Notes: generated from the letters alone by a model not told the origin. A DNA stretch of 64,000 nucleotides from Vogesella fluminis (GCF_014652335.1 NZ_BMYP01000009.1:45061-109060), one strand, 5' to 3'; shown: positions 22,285 through 34,547, counted from the stretch's first letter. Made by a program: numbers and translations.

Positions 22285-22375
22285 CCGGCTGCCGTTCCAG
22301 TACCATCCGAACTTTCCGGTGCCGCGCCGCTCTAGCACCCGTGCCTGTTCCGGGTTTTCCGAGAGTCCTGTTTCC

Positions 22376-23638
22376 ATGCTGAACCGTTTACTGCTGAGCG
22401 CCAGCCTGCTGTGGCTGGCCGCCTGTTCCACCGTTTCCACCCTGCCGCCGTCGTCGCCCGCCGATAGCATCCGCTACCAGCCGGCCGCGTTCAGCCAGCT
22501 GCCGCAGTGGGACAGCTCGCTGGCCAGCGAGAGCCTGCTGGCGCTGCGCGAAAGCTGCCGCCTGCTGGCCGGCCGTCCGCAGTGGCAGGCGGTCTGCAGC
22601 GAGGCCGCGACGCTGGATGCGGCCAACGTTGACGGCATCCGCCGCTTTTACGAGAGCCGCTTCGTGCCGTGGCAGGTCAGCGAGGCCGGCAAGGATAGCG
22701 GCCTGATCACCGGCTACTACGAGCCGCTGCTCAGCGGCAGCCGCCAGCGCAGCGCGCAGACGCCGTACCCGGTGTACGGCGTGCCGCAGGATCTGTTGCT
22801 GCTCGACATCAGCGCGGAACAGCGCGCGGCCACGCAACTGGTGGTGCGCCGCAGCGGCGGCAACCGGCTGCAGGTGGTGGCGGGCAAGAGCCAGCCCGGC
22901 GCCGACGAGTTGCTGGTGACGCCGGCCGATTTCGTCATCGACAGCCGCACCCGCACCCTGAAGGGCCGCCTCAACGGTAACCACCTGCTGCCGTACTACA
23001 GCCGCGCCGAGATCAACACCGGCAAGGGCGTAGGCAGCGCGCCGGTGCTGGCCTGGGTGGAGGACGAAACCGAGCTGTTCTTCCTGCAGGTGCAGGGCTC
23101 CGGCCGCATCCAGCTGGAAGACGGCAGCTTTTTGCGGGTGACCTACGCCGAGCAGAACGGCCACCCGTACAAGTCGATCGGCCGCTGGCTGATCGACCAG
23201 CAGCAGCTGACACTGGCCGAGGCCAGCATGCAGGGCATCAAGGGCTGGCTGGAAGCCAACCCGCAGCGTCGCCGCGAGCTGTTCGACGTCAACCCGAGCT
23301 ACGTGTTCTTCCGCACCCTGCATAGCAGCGGCGGCGGCCCGATCGGCGCGCTGGGCGTGCCGCTGACCGACGGCCACAGCCTGGCGGTCGATCCGCGCTA
23401 CATCCCGCTGGGGGCGCCGGTGTACCTGGCCACCACCTGGCCGCTGGATGGCAGCCCCAAGCCGCTGACCCGGCTGATGCACGCGCAGGACACCGGCGGT
23501 GCCATCCGCGGTGCGGTGCGTGGCGATTTCTTTTTCGGCTTCGGCACCGAAGCCGGCATGTACGCCGGCCGCATGAAGCAGCAGGGCAGGTTCTGGCTGC
23601 TGTTGCCGCGCGGCATGACCCCGGCGCCGCGTCCCTGA
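22376..23638 (+). CDS. mltA: Membrane-bound lytic murein transglycosylase A (MltA)
   Basis: The 420-residue outer-membrane lipoprotein has a signal peptide with lipobox LAAC (C17). It cleaves peptidoglycan to 1,6-anhydromuropeptides. The MltA barrel contains GYYEPLLSGS and the ending 3D domain has the aspartates of RLMHAQDTGGAIRGAVRGDFFFG, which include the catalytic Asp. The frame is open 60 codons further upstream, but the lipoprotein signal sets the start. A half copy of the repeat-word variant (22618-22630) lies inside. Confidence 0.93.
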   Translation: MLNRLLLSASLLWLAACSTVSTLPPSSPADSIRYQPAAFSQLPQWDSSLASESLLALRESCRLLAGRPQWQAVCSEAATLDAANVDGIRRFYESRFVPWQVSEAGKDSGLITGYYEPLLSGSRQRSAQTPYPVYGVPQDLLLLDISAEQRAATQLVVRRSGGNRLQVVAGKSQPGADELLVTPADFVIDSRTRTLKGRLNGNHLLPYYSRAEINTGKGVGSAPVLAWVEDETELFFLQVQGSGRIQLEDGSFLRVTYAEQNGHPYKSIGRWLIDQQQLTLAEASMQGIKGWLEANPQRRRELFDVNPSYVFFRTLHSSGGGPIGALGVPLTDGHSLAVDPRYIPLGAPVYLATTWPLDGSPKPLTRLMHAQDTGGAIRGAVRGDFFFGFGTEAGMYAGRMKQQGRFWLLLPRGMTPAPRP

Positions 23639-23669
23639 GCCGCCACCAGATTCGAGAAAGCCTGTAACC

Positions 23670-24782
23670 ATGACCCGCCCGATCCTGTTCCGAAGCATCT
23701 GCCTTGCCGCCGGCGTGCTGCTTGCCGCTTGCGGCCAACCGGCCACCAGCGGCCATGATGCCAGTGCCGCCAGCGCCGCGGCCGCCGCCCCGCTGCGCCA
23801 GCTGGCGCGCGGCGACGTGCTGCAGGCGACGCAGGCGCCGGTGGCCGCCAGCCTGCCGTTTACCGCCACCCTCAACGCGCTGACCAGCATCGAGGTCGCC
23901 GCCGAGATCGACGCCAGCGTGCGCGAGGTGCTGGTGCGCGAGGGCGAAAGCGTGCGCCGCGGCCAACTGCTGGCGCGGCTGGACGGCGAGACACTGCAGC
24001 AGGCACTGCTGGAGCAGCAGGCACAGCTGGCCAACGACGAGGCGCGGCTGCATCTGGCGCGGCTGAAGCGCGACAAGCAGCGCGAGCTGTACCAGCAGGG
24101 CTTCATTTCCAAGCTGGCGTTCGACGAGGTGGACAGCGAGTACCGCATCCGCGAAGGCGACGTCAACGCCCGCCGCAGCCAGCTGGCGCGCGCGCGCAAG
24201 AGCCTGGCCGATACCGCGGTGCACTCGCCGATGGACGGCGTGGTCTACGCCCGCCGCATCCAGCCGGGCGAGCAGGTCAGCCGCAACCAGAAGCTGTTCG
24301 CCATCGCCGACCTCAGCCAGCTGGAGGCGACCGCCAGCATCCCGGCGCGGCAGGTGGCGCAGCTGCAGTCCGGCCAGCGCGCGCACTTCCGCGTCGAGGG
24401 CGCCAGCGAGCCGTTTGCCGCGCAGCTGCTGCGTATCAACCCGGTGGCCAATGCCGGCAGCCGCACCTTCAATGCCTATCTGCGCGTCGACAACCGTGCC
24501 GGCCGGCTGCAGGCCGGACAGTTCGTCAGCGGCGAGGTGATCCTGCGTGAAATCAGCGACGCGGTGCGCCTGCCGCAGGCGGCGGTGCGCGATGCCGACG
24601 GCAGCGCGCCGTGGGTGATGCTGCTGGATGGCGACATCCTGCGTCGCCAGCCGGTCAGCGTCGTGCTGCGCAACGACAACGAGCGGGTGCTGGCGGTGCG
24701 CGGCGTCGAGGTTGGCCGCACGCTGCTGGCGGCGCCGCTGCTGGGGCTGAAACCGGGCGACCGCGTGGCGCTGCCGCGCTAA
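23670..24782 (+). CDS. RND efflux periplasmic adaptor (membrane fusion protein)
   Basis: The 370-residue lipoprotein has lipobox LLAAC (C21), a split biotinyl-lipoyl domain (TSIEVAAEIDASVREVLVREGESVRRGQLLARLD; DTAVHSPMDGVVYARRIQPGEQVS), a short coiled coil (about residues 105-170) and beta-barrel domains. It links the inner-membrane pump encoded 15 bases downstream to an outer-membrane channel that is not encoded nearby, so a shared TolC-type channel is likely. A repeat-word copy with one mismatch (24708-24720) lies near the end. Confidence 0.93.
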   Translation: MTRPILFRSICLAAGVLLAACGQPATSGHDASAASAAAAAPLRQLARGDVLQATQAPVAASLPFTATLNALTSIEVAAEIDASVREVLVREGESVRRGQLLARLDGETLQQALLEQQAQLANDEARLHLARLKRDKQRELYQQGFISKLAFDEVDSEYRIREGDVNARRSQLARARKSLADTAVHSPMDGVVYARRIQPGEQVSRNQKLFAIADLSQLEATASIPARQVAQLQSGQRAHFRVEGASEPFAAQLLRINPVANAGSRTFNAYLRVDNRAGRLQAGQFVSGEVILREISDAVRLPQAAVRDADGSAPWVMLLDGDILRRQPVSVVLRNDNERVLAVRGVEVGRTLLAAPLLGLKPGDRVALPR

Positions 24783-24797
24783 GGAGAAGGTGACACC

Positions 24798-27700
24798 ATG
24801 TGGTTAACCCGCGTCAGCGTGCAGAACCCCTATCTGGCCGCCGTGATGATGCTGCTGTTGACGGTGCTGGGCCTGTTTGCCTGGAAGCAGCTGCCGGTGG
24901 AGGAGTTTCCCGATATCCGCTTCCCGGTGGCGGTGGTGTCGGCGTCCTATCCCGGCGCCTCGCCGGAGGTGATCGAGAGCGAGGTCACCCGCCCGCTGGA
25001 AGAGGCGGTCAACACCATAGGCGGCATCAAGCACATCCGTTCCTATTCCTTCGAGGGCAATGCCACGCTGGTGGTGGAATTCGAGCTGTCCACCGATGCG
25101 GCCGCCGGCCTGCAGGAGGTGCGCGACAAGATCGGCGCCGTACAGGGCCGGCTGCGGCGCGAGGTGAGCACGCCGACCATCTCGCAGATGAATCCCAACG
25201 ACGAGCCGCTGATGTCCTACACCTTCAGCCAGCAGGACGGCTCGCAGCGCGAGCTGAGCAACTGGCTGGACAATGTGCTGAAGAAGCGGCTGCAGACGGT
25301 GAGCGGCGTCGGCGAGGTGAAGCTGACCGGTGCCAGCAAGCGCGAGATCCGCATCGAGCTGCAGCCGTACCGGCTGGAGGCGCTGGGGCTGTCGGTCAGC
25401 GAGGTGGCCGATGCCATCGCCGCGGCCAACCGTGATTTCCCGGCCGGCCAGGTCAGCAGCCAGCGCGACGAGCTGTCGGTGCGCGTCGCCGGCAAGCTTG
25501 TCTCGGTGGACAGTTTCCGCGAGCTGGGCATCGCCACGCGCCAGGGCGCGACCATACGGCTGGCCGACGTGGCCGAGGTGCGCGACAGCGAGGAAGAAAA
25601 GAACAGCATCAGCCTGATCGACGGCAAGCCGGCGGTGGGGCTGGACGTGCGCGCCGCGCGCGGCGCCAACGTGGTAGAAGTGGCCGACGCGGTGAAGGCG
25701 GTGATCGCCGAACAGCGGGCGCAGCTGCCGGCCGGCAGCGAGGTCAAGCTCACCTACGACAAGTCGGACGAGGTGCGCAAGTCGCTGCGCGGGGTGCAGC
25801 AGACGCTGCTGGAGGGCGCGCTGCTGACGGTGCTGATCGTGTTCCTGTTCCTCGGCAGCTGGCGCAGCACGGTGATTACCGGCCTCACGCTGCCGATCGC
25901 GCTGCTGGGCACCCTGTTCGCGCTGCAGGCGCTGGGCTTCACCCTCAACGTGATGACGCTGATGGCGCTGTCGCTGTCCATCGGCCTGTTGATCGACGAC
26001 GCCATCGTGGTGCGCGAGAACATCGTGCGCCACGCCACGCTGGGCAAGGGCCACTACCAGGCGGCGCTGGACGGTACCAACGAGATCGGCCTCGCGGTAC
26101 TGGCCACCACGCTGACCATCGTCGCGGTGTTCCTGCCGGTCGGCTTCATGGGCGGCATCATCGGCAAGTTCTTCCACCAGTTCGGCCTCGCGGTGACGGT
26201 GGCGGTGCTGATCTCGATGTTCGTATCGTTCACGCTGGACCCGATGCTGTCCTCGGTGTGGCACGACCCGCACCGCCACGGCGACCACCACAAGGGCCCG
26301 GTCGGCCGCGCGCTGGACTGGTTCGAGGCCTCGCTCGATCGCCTCGCAGACGGCTACGTGCGGGTGATCCGCTGGGCGCTGGCTCATCGCAAGACGGTGC
26401 TGGCCACGGCGCTGGCGCTGACCGTCGGCAGCTTCATGCTGGTGCCGGTGATCGGCGGCGAATTCCTGCCGCGTGCCGACAACGGTGACTTCCGCCTGTC
26501 GTTCAAGACCGCGCCCGGCTCGACGCTGGAATACACCGCCGCCAAGGCGCGCGAGGTAGAGGCGCAGCTGCGCAGTATTCCGGAGGTGAACACCGTCGAC
26601 AGCAAGATCGGCGGCGGCCGCTTCGGCGCCGGCCGCAACGAGGCGCAGCTGACCATCGACGTCGGCGACAAGCAGTCGCGCCAGCGCGACCTGTTCCAGC
26701 TGATGGCCGCGGCGCGCAGCAGCGCGCAGCGGGTGGCCGGCATCGAGCTGGATTCGGTGCAGGAGCTGGGCCAGCACGGCCCCGGCGGCAAGCCGGTCAA
26801 TATCGGCATCCGCGGCAGCGACCTGCAGGCACTGCGCGAGGCTACCGGCGCGGTGACGGCGGCGATCGCGCGCGTCAACGGCGTGCGCGACGTGCAGAGC
26901 AGCTTTTCCGACGCTGACCCGGCGCTGGACGTGCGCCTGGACCGCGACGCCGCCGCCTCGCTGGGCGTGGATCTCACCCGCGTCGGCAACACGCTGTCGG
27001 TGCTGCTGGCCGGCAGCACGGTGACGACGTGGGAGGCGCCGGACGGCGAAAACTACGACGTGCGGCTGCAGTTGCCGCGCGAGGGGCGCGAGGCGGCGCT
27101 GCTGGAGGTGCTGATGGTGCCTGGCGCGCGGCGCGACAACGGCGAGGCCAATATGGTGCCGCTGGCGCAGCTGGCGCGCATTGAGCCGGGCAGCAGCCCG
27201 CGCCAGATCGAGCGCACCGACCTGATGCGCGAGATCAGCGTCACCGCCAACATCAGCGGCCGCAGCGCCGGCGAGGTGTTTGCCGGCGTCGATGCCGCGC
27301 TGAAGCCGCTGCGGCTGCCGGCCGGGGTGGTGCTGTCGCAGGAGGGCGAGCAGAAGGACATGCAGGAATCGCTGGACTACGCGGTGCAGGCGCTGGCGAT
27401 GGGCGTGATCTTCATTTATCTCATTCTCGCCGCGCAGTTCCGCAGCTTCACGTTGCCGGTGACCATCATGATGGCGCTGCCGCTGGCCTTCGTCGGCGTG
27501 TTCGCCGCGCTGTGGCTGTTCGGCTCCACGCTGAACATGTTCTCGGTGATCGGCATCATCATGCTGATGGGGCTGGCGGCGAAGAACGGCATCCTGCTGG
27601 TCGACTTCATCAACCAGAGCCGCAAGGAAGGCATGGCGCGGCTGGACGCCATCGTCGAGGCCGGCCGCGTGCGGCTGCGCCCGATCATGATGACCAGCCT

Positions 27701-27911
27701 GGCGATGATCTTCGGCATGCTGCCGCTGGCGCTGGCCAGCGGCGCCGGCTCGGAGACGCAGCGGCCAATGGCGCACGCCATCATCGGCGGCCTGATCACC
27801 TCCACCGTGCTGACGCTGATCGTGCTGCCGGTGGTGTACACCTACCTCGACGGCCTGCGCACGCGCATCCGCCGCCTGCTGGCGTACCTGGGCGGGGTGT
27901 CGCAGCCATGA
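24798..27911 (+). CDS. RND-family efflux pump, inner-membrane permease
   Basis: The 1037-residue HAE1-type transporter has twelve predicted membrane segments, large periplasmic loops after TM1 and TM7, and the proton-relay aspartates in [12 protein letters not shown] of TM4. The N-terminus ([24 protein letters not shown]) and the [18 protein letters not shown] segment are typical. It expels drugs or other amphiphiles using proton motive force. It forms an operon with the adaptor gene. The histidine-rich cytoplasmic stretch [12 protein letters not shown] is unusual. Substrate unknown. Confidence 0.95.
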   Translation: MWLTRVSVQNPYLAAVMMLLLTVLGLFAWKQLPVEEFPDIRFPVAVVSASYPGASPEVIESEVTRPLEEAVNTIGGIKHIRSYSFEGNATLVVEFELSTDAAAGLQEVRDKIGAVQGRLRREVSTPTISQMNPNDEPLMSYTFSQQDGSQRELSNWLDNVLKKRLQTVSGVGEVKLTGASKREIRIELQPYRLEALGLSVSEVADAIAAANRDFPAGQVSSQRDELSVRVAGKLVSVDSFRELGIATRQGATIRLADVAEVRDSEEEKNSISLIDGKPAVGLDVRAARGANVVEVADAVKAVIAEQRAQLPAGSEVKLTYDKSDEVRKSLRGVQQTLLEGALLTVLIVFLFLGSWRSTVITGLTLPIALLGTLFALQALGFTLNVMTLMALSLSIGLLIDDAIVVRENIVRHATLGKGHYQAALDGTNEIGLAVLATTLTIVAVFLPVGFMGGIIGKFFHQFGLAVTVAVLISMFVSFTLDPMLSSVWHDPHRHGDHHKGPVGRALDWFEASLDRLADGYVRVIRWALAHRKTVLATALALTVGSFMLVPVIGGEFLPRADNGDFRLSFKTAPGSTLEYTAAKAREVEAQLRSIPEVNTVDSKIGGGRFGAGRNEAQLTIDVGDKQSRQRDLFQLMAAARSSAQRVAGIELDSVQELGQHGPGGKPVNIGIRGSDLQALREATGAVTAAIARVNGVRDVQSSFSDADPALDVRLDRDAAASLGVDLTRVGNTLSVLLAGSTVTTWEAPDGENYDVRLQLPREGREAALLEVLMVPGARRDNGEANMVPLAQLARIEPGSSPRQIERTDLMREISVTANISGRSAGEVFAGVDAALKPLRLPAGVVLSQEGEQKDMQESLDYAVQALAMGVIFIYLILAAQFRSFTLPVTIMMALPLAFVGVFAALWLFGSTLNMFSVIGIIMLMGLAAKNGILLVDFINQSRKEGMARLDAIVEAGRVRLRPIMMTSLAMIFGMLPLALASGAGSETQRPMAHAIIGGLITSTVLTLIVLPVVYTYLDGLRTRIRRLLAYLGGVSQP

Positions 27912-27986
27912 CCCTGCATGACGGAATGATGCAAAAAACATCGGGCAATGCCGCAGTCAAGTCAAGGCAGCGCCGCCGGTGCGGGG

Positions 27987-27992
27987 TATAAT
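27987..27992 (+). promoter_or_regulatory. -10 box of hemE promoter
   Basis: TATAAT lies 31 bases before the hemE ATG. A good -35 is not evident. Confidence 0.5.
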
Positions 27993-28004
27993 GCGGCCAA
28001 CCTT
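27992..28004 (-). repeat. Repeat word AAGGTTGGCCGCA in the hemE leader
   Basis: Exact minus-strand copy that directly follows (and shares one base with) the TATAAT box, so it probably spans the transcription start of hemE. Confidence 0.85.
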
Positions 28005-28023
28005 TTCTGCCCGTATAGCCAAC

Positions 28024-29085
28024 ATGACCCAGCTCAAGAACGATACCTTCCTGCGCGCGCTGCTGAAGCAGCCGGTTGAATACACCCCGATCTGGATGAT
28101 GCGCCAGGCCGGCCGCTACCTGCCGGAATACCGCGCCACCCGCGCGCGCGCCGGCAGCTTCATGGGTCTGTGCACCAGCCCGGACTACGCCACCGAGGTG
28201 ACGCTGCAGCCGCTGGAGCGCTTCCCGCTGGATGCGGCCATCCTGTTCTCCGACATCCTGACGGTGCCGGACGCGATGGGGCTGGGGCTGTCCTTCGCCG
28301 AGGGCGAGGGCCCGCGCTTTGCCCGTCCGCTGCGCGACGAGGCGGCAGTCAGGGCGCTGCAGGTGGCACCGCTGGACAAGCTGCAGTACGTGTTCGACGC
28401 GGTATCCAGCATCCGCCGCGCGCTGGATGGCCGCGTGCCGCTGATCGGCTTCTCCGGCAGCCCGTTCACGCTGGCCTGCTACATGATCGAGGGCGCCGGC
28501 TCCGCCGACTTCCGCCACGTCAAGGCGATGCTGTACGGCCGCCCGGAACTGCTGCATCACATCCTGCGCATCACCGCCGACTCGGTGACCGCCTACCTCA
28601 ACGCGCAGATCGATGCCGGCGCGCAGGCGGTGCAGATCTTCGATACCTGGGGTGGCGCACTGAGCCACGCCGCGTACCGGGAATTCTCGCTGGCCTACAT
28701 GCAGCAGATCATCGCCGGCCTCAAGCGCGAGGCCGACGGCCGCCGCGTGCCGGTGATCGTGTTTACCAAGGGTGGCGGCCAGTGGCTGGAGCAGATCGCC
28801 GCCATCGGTGCCGACTGCGTGGGCCTGGACTGGACCACCGACATCGGCCAGGCGCGCGCCCGCGTCGGCGACAAGGTGGCGCTGCAGGGCAACTTTGACC
28901 CGAACGCGCTGTTCGGCAGTCCTGCGGCGATCGAGGCTGAAGCCGGCCGCATCCTGGCGGCTTACGGCCACGGCTCCGGCCACGTGTTCAACCTCGGCCA
29001 CGGCATCTCGCAGTTTGCCGACCCGGAACACGCCGCCGCGCTGGTCGCCGCCGTGCACCGCCTGTCGCGTCCGTACCACGCCTGA
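28024..29085 (+). CDS. hemE: Uroporphyrinogen decarboxylase
   Basis: The 353-residue enzyme removes four carboxyl groups from uroporphyrinogen III to make coproporphyrinogen III in heme synthesis. The signature [16 protein letters not shown] is near residue 19 and [16 protein letters not shown] near 142. It is a TIM barrel acting in the cytoplasm without cofactor. The ATG giving [14 protein letters not shown] is the family start. It is monocistronic, with its own promoter and terminator. Confidence 0.96.
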   Translation: MTQLKNDTFLRALLKQPVEYTPIWMMRQAGRYLPEYRATRARAGSFMGLCTSPDYATEVTLQPLERFPLDAAILFSDILTVPDAMGLGLSFAEGEGPRFARPLRDEAAVRALQVAPLDKLQYVFDAVSSIRRALDGRVPLIGFSGSPFTLACYMIEGAGSADFRHVKAMLYGRPELLHHILRITADSVTAYLNAQIDAGAQAVQIFDTWGGALSHAAYREFSLAYMQQIIAGLKREADGRRVPVIVFTKGGGQWLEQIAAIGADCVGLDWTTDIGQARARVGDKVALQGNFDPNALFGSPAAIEAEAGRILAAYGHGSGHVFNLGHGISQFADPEHAAALVAAVHRLSRPYHA

Positions 29086-29102
29086 GACACCACGCCGCTC
29101 AC

Positions 29103-29132
29103 AGCCACCGCCTGCCGGCGGTGGCTTTTTTT
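29103..29132 (+). terminator. Terminator of hemE
   Basis: AGCCACCGCC-TGCC-GGCGGTGGCT followed by seven T in total. Confidence 0.9.
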
Positions 29133-29192
29133 GATGCATGAACAAAGCCTGCCGGCAAGGCTTGACAGGTGTCGCTGCAGTTGTTCCATGAC

Positions 29193-29201
29193 TTATGCAC
29201 A
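29193..29201 (+). promoter_or_regulatory. DnaA box
   Basis: TTATGCACA, an exact match to TTATNCACA, on the left of the AT-rich block upstream of priA. Confidence 0.5.
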
Positions 29202-29360
29202 CCAAGACGGGGCATTTTCCCGGCCTGTCAAGATGTATTGTCGAGGAAATATGAAATTTTTATAACTATCTGATTTTATTGAATTTAATATTTCAGATTA
29301 AAATTTGTGCAATCTAATGGAATGCCCGATTGACGCGCTTTTTGCCAACCGGCTCACCAG

Positions 29361-29394
29361 TTGTTCACAAAGTTATCCACAGTATCTGTGCACA
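29361..29394 (+). promoter_or_regulatory. DnaA box cluster upstream of priA
   Basis: The perfect box TTATCCACA (29373-29381) is flanked by TTGTTCACA (29361-29369) and CTGTGCACA (29386-29394), which resemble weaker boxes. The cluster ends about 50 bases before the priA start. Confidence 0.55.
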
Positions 29395-29444
29395 GCTGGC
29401 GCCAAGCCGCGCCAGTGCTGGATTAGCGGGGAGTCCATCCCATC

Positions 29445-31619
<2,175 letters not shown>

Positions 31620-32999
31620 GTGAGCTTACGTTTGATGATGGCCCTGCTGGCCGTCGCGCCGCTGGCGTTTGCGGCCAACCTTGGCGTGCTGCGCGCCGAC
31701 GAGGTGGCGCTGTGGGCGGCGCCGGTGGAAGGGCGCACGGTGTTCGACGAGCACCGCGCCGATGCCGCGATGAACCCGGCCTCGACCATGAAGCTGGTCA
31801 CCAGCTGGGCGGCGCTGAACCGGCTGGGGCCGGGCTACCGCTGGCGCAGCGAGCTGAAAAGCAATGCCGTGCTGGAAAATGGCGTGCTGCGCGGCGACCT
31901 GTACTGGATCGGCCGCGGCGATCCGCGTTTCGATTCCGCGCGCCTGACCGAGCTGCTGCGCCAGCTGCGCCTGCGCGGCGTACAGCGTATCGACGGCCAG
32001 CTGCTGCTGGACAAGCGCGCCTTCAGCCGCATCAGCAGCGCCGACGGCTTCGACGGCGACGCCGAGCGCGTGTTCTCGGTGCCGCCGGACACCCACCTGT
32101 CCAACCTGAAGGTGGCGTGGCTGCGCTATTTCTACGAGCAGGGCCGGCCACAGGTGGTGCTGGATCCGCCGCTGCCGGGTTTCCGCCTCGACAACCGCTT
32201 GCAGCCCGGCGTCGCCGCCAGCTGCGGCGACGTGCGCGAGTACGCCGAGGTCAGCGTCAGCGGCAACGGCATCCGCGTCAGCGGCAAGCTGCCGCCGGCC
32301 TGCGACGGTGCAGCCAGCTACGTCAACGTGCTGGATAACGACGGCTACGCCGCGCAGAGCTTTGCCGCCATCTGGCAGATGCTGGGCGGCGAGGGGCCGC
32401 GCGGCATCGCGCAGGGCAGCACCCCGCCCGACGCGCGCCAGCTGGTGCGGCTGGATTCCGAGCCGCTGCCGCAGGCGCTGAACGACATCAACAAGTACAG
32501 CAACAACACCATGGCGCGCAGCGTGTGGCTGACGCTGGGCGCGGAAAACCCGCACAGCGGTGATACCGTGGCCGATGCGCAGCTGGCGGTGCGCTCGCTG
32601 CTGCTGGAGCGCGGCATCGCCGCCGAGCCGCTGCAGCTGGAAAACGGCGCCGGCCTGTCGCGGCGCGAGCGCATCAGCGCGCGCCAGCTGGGCGCGATCC
32701 TGCTCGATGCCGCGCGCGGGCCGTATGCAGCGGAATTCATCGCCAGCCTGCCGCTGGCCAGCGAGGACGGAACCCTGCGCCACCGCTTCGCCGGGCTGGG
32801 GCCGCGCTTGCGGCTGAAGACCGGCACCCTCGGCGATACCCGCGCGCTGGCCGGCTACTGGCAGGCGCCGTCCGGGCAGCGGCTGGCGATCGTGGCGCTG
32901 CTCAATTCCGCGCGCGCGGCGCAGCAGCAGGGCGCGCTGGACGCGCTGGTCGGCGACGTGGTCGAGCGTTACGCGGCGCAGTTGCAAGGCCAGCCCTGA
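31620..32999 (+). CDS. dacB: D-alanyl-D-alanine carboxypeptidase/endopeptidase (PBP4, DacB)
   Basis: The 459-residue class C penicillin-binding protein trims and cuts peptidoglycan cross-links in the periplasm. It has a signal peptide (MSLRLMMALLAVAPLAFA), SxxK at S55-K58 (ASTMK), the YSN motif in NKYSNNTMA, and KTG at 400-402. The GTG start immediately follows the priA TGA, with AGGAG in front, so translation is coupled. An exact repeat word (31670-31682) encodes AANL exactly at the signal cleavage site. Confidence 0.93.
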   Translation: MSLRLMMALLAVAPLAFAANLGVLRADEVALWAAPVEGRTVFDEHRADAAMNPASTMKLVTSWAALNRLGPGYRWRSELKSNAVLENGVLRGDLYWIGRGDPRFDSARLTELLRQLRLRGVQRIDGQLLLDKRAFSRISSADGFDGDAERVFSVPPDTHLSNLKVAWLRYFYEQGRPQVVLDPPLPGFRLDNRLQPGVAASCGDVREYAEVSVSGNGIRVSGKLPPACDGAASYVNVLDNDGYAAQSFAAIWQMLGGEGPRGIAQGSTPPDARQLVRLDSEPLPQALNDINKYSNNTMARSVWLTLGAENPHSGDTVADAQLAVRSLLLERGIAAEPLQLENGAGLSRRERISARQLGAILLDAARGPYAAEFIASLPLASEDGTLRHRFAGLGPRLRLKTGTLGDTRALAGYWQAPSGQRLAIVALLNSARAAQQQGALDALVGDVVERYAAQLQGQP

Positions 33000-33027
33000 G
33001 CCTTGCCTTGGGCGCGGTAACTGGCCT

Positions 33028-33033
33028 TATAAT
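33028..33033 (+). promoter_or_regulatory. -10 box of grxC promoter
   Basis: TATAAT, 31 bases before the grxC ATG; TTGCCT upstream is a weak -35 candidate with 19-base spacing. Confidence 0.45.
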
Positions 33034-33063
33034 CACCGTTTGTTTCAGCTTGAGGCCGTCGCC

Positions 33064-33321
33064 ATGCAACCCGTTACCATGTACACCTCGGCCCACTGCC
33101 CGTACTGCATCCGCGCCAAGCAGGTGTTGGCCCAGAACGGCGTGACCGACATTGAAGAAGTCCGCATCGACCTTGACCCGCAGGCGCGCGACACCATGAT
33201 GTCGCTGACCGGGCGCCGCACCGTGCCGCAGATCTTTATCGGCGACGTGCACGTCGGCGGCTGTGACGACCTGGTGGCGCTGCATTCGGCCGGCAAGCTG
33301 GATGCGCTGCTGGCCGGTTGA
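33064..33321 (+). CDS. grxC: Glutaredoxin 3
   Basis: The 85-residue glutathione-dependent disulfide reductase has the active site CPYC at residues 12-15, followed by TVPQIFIGDVHVGGCDDL for glutathione binding. The ATG giving MQPVTMYTSAHCPYC is the family start. It is commonly next to secB in proteobacteria, as here. Confidence 0.95.
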   Translation: MQPVTMYTSAHCPYCIRAKQVLAQNGVTDIEEVRIDLDPQARDTMMSLTGRRTVPQIFIGDVHVGGCDDLVALHSAGKLDALLAG

Positions 33322-33405
33322 CGCGCGCAGCTGTCATCATTTTCGTGCGATGATTCGCACTTGATTCCAACCCCGCGCCCGACGGCGCTACCGAGATCCA
33401 ACACC

Positions 33406-33858
33406 ATGAGCGAACAACAAGAGCTGCAACCGGTATTCTCCATCGAAAAAATCTACGTCAAAGACCTGTCGCTGGAAATCCCGAACGCACCCGCCATCTT
33501 CCTGGAGCAGGAACAGCCGGAAATCGACATGCAGCTGGCTTCCGAAGGCCGCCAGCTGGAAGACGGCTTCTTCGAAGTGTCGCTGACCGTGACCGTCACC
33601 GCCAAGCTGCCGGAAAAAACCATGTTCCTGTGCGAAGTGGCCCAGGCCGGCATCTTCCAGATCCAGCACATCCCGGCAGAAGACATCGACCCGATCCTCG
33701 GCGTGGCCTGCCCGAACATCCTGTTCCCGTACGCCCGCGAAACCGTGTCCAGCCTGGTTGGCCGCGCCGGTTTCCCGCCGGTACTGCTGGCACCGATCAA
33801 CTTCGAAGCCCTGTACATGCAGCAACGCGCCGCCCAGGCCGAAGCCGGTACAGCCTGA
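33406..33858 (+). CDS. secB: Protein-export chaperone SecB
   Basis: The 150-residue cytoplasmic chaperone keeps preproteins unfolded and delivers them to SecA. The core [29 protein letters not shown] and the [34 protein letters not shown] stretch are highly conserved. The start [20 protein letters not shown] fits. It is followed after 5 bases by the SH3-domain gene. Confidence 0.97.
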   Translation: MSEQQELQPVFSIEKIYVKDLSLEIPNAPAIFLEQEQPEIDMQLASEGRQLEDGFFEVSLTVTVTAKLPEKTMFLCEVAQAGIFQIQHIPAEDIDPILGVACPNILFPYARETVSSLVGRAGFPPVLLAPINFEALYMQQRAAQAEAGTA

Positions 33859-33863
33859 TCGCG

Positions 33864-34307
33864 ATGAAACCGACTCGCATTGTGTTTGCAGCCGTACTGG
33901 CCCTGCTGGCCAGTACGGTTTTTGCATTGGAATTCCGTTCGGTCAAGGAAACCGGCGTCGCGCTGTACGAGGCGCCCAACCTTGCCGCCAAGAAACTGTT
34001 CGTGGTCAGCCGCTACTACCCGGTGGAAGTGCTGGTGACGCAGAAGGACTGGGCGCGGGTGCGTGACGCCACCGGCGGCATCGCCTGGATCCCGGCGGCG
34101 GCGCTGTCGACGCGGCAGATGCTGCTGGTCACCGCCGAGCAGCTGCCGGTGCGTGCCGCGCCGTCGGAAAGTGCGGCCGTGCTGTACCAGGCCGGCAAGG
34201 ATCTGGCGCTGGAGCTGCTGGAGCCGCCGCAAAGCGGCTGGGTCAAGGTACGTCATCGCGACAATACCGTGGGCTATGCCCGCATCGCCGGCCTGTGGGG
34301 GCTGTAA
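33864..34307 (+). CDS. Exported SH3-domain protein
   Basis: The 147-residue protein has a cleavable signal peptide (MKPTRIVFAAVLALLASTVFA) and two bacterial SH3-like segments (about 25-80 and 85-145; LPVRAAPSESAAVLYQAGKDLALELLE). Such domains often bind peptidoglycan. The gene lies between secB and gpsA, a linkage seen in related betaproteobacteria. Its TAA stop coincides with the first bases of a repeat element. Function unknown. Confidence 0.85.
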   Translation: MKPTRIVFAAVLALLASTVFALEFRSVKETGVALYEAPNLAAKKLFVVSRYYPVEVLVTQKDWARVRDATGGIAWIPAAALSTRQMLLVTAEQLPVRAAPSESAAVLYQAGKDLALELLEPPQSGWVKVRHRDNTVGYARIAGLWGL

Positions 34308-34539
34308 TAACCTGTTCAAGGTTTTTTTGCAGCTGTGCTGGCCCGGCAAATGGCCAGATGCAAGCCGGCCAACGCCGCAGCGGGTCGTTTGCCGGGCCAG
34401 CCCTTCGGGGCCACGCGCTGCCGGCGCATTGCTGTGTCGCGCGCCCCTGACAGTGAATGCACTGCGGCGGGGCGCGCTCCTTGCACTGCATCCTGCAGCG
34501 CATGGCCGCAGCTGCAAAAAGACTTTGAACAGGTTCTAA
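34305..34539. repeat. Inverted-terminal-repeat element, type 2 (structured interior)
   Basis: The ends are 31-base imperfect inverted repeats (34305-34335 and 34509-34539) sharing AACCTGTTCA and TTTTTGCAGCTG. The outer part matches the ends of the type 1 elements, but the interior differs: it has two further hairpins, GCTGGCCCGGCAAA with TTTGCCGGGCCAGC, and GCGCGCCCC with GGGGCGCGC. The left end overlaps the SH3-gene stop, and the right end abuts the gpsA ribosome site (AAGGA). Confidence 0.75.
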
Positions 34540-34547
34540 GGAACACG

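Larger units (their letters stand above)
29086..29444. other. 359-base gap before priA with AT-rich core and DnaA boxes
   Basis: After the hemE terminator the gap contains an AT-rich block (about 29244-29320), far below the local GC content, between perfect TTATNCACA boxes at 29193-29201 and 29373-29381. A weaker TTGTTCACA (29361-29369) and CTGTGCACA (29386-29394) lie beside the second. No gene is evident. Confidence 0.6.

Noticed and set aside
24804..27941. Long open frame of about 1045 codons antisense to the RND pump gene
   Set aside because: It mirrors the codon pattern of a GC-rich gene on the other strand, its translation is a His/Arg/Gln-rich string without domains, and it has no ribosome site.
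29193..29394. Calling this region the chromosomal origin oriC
   Set aside because: Only two perfect DnaA boxes and no dnaA, dnaN, gyrB or rpmH nearby; left as a DnaA-box cluster.
34335..34547. N-terminal extension of gpsA
   Set aside because: The in-frame stretch runs through the repeat element; the conserved GpsA start and ribosome site are at 34548.
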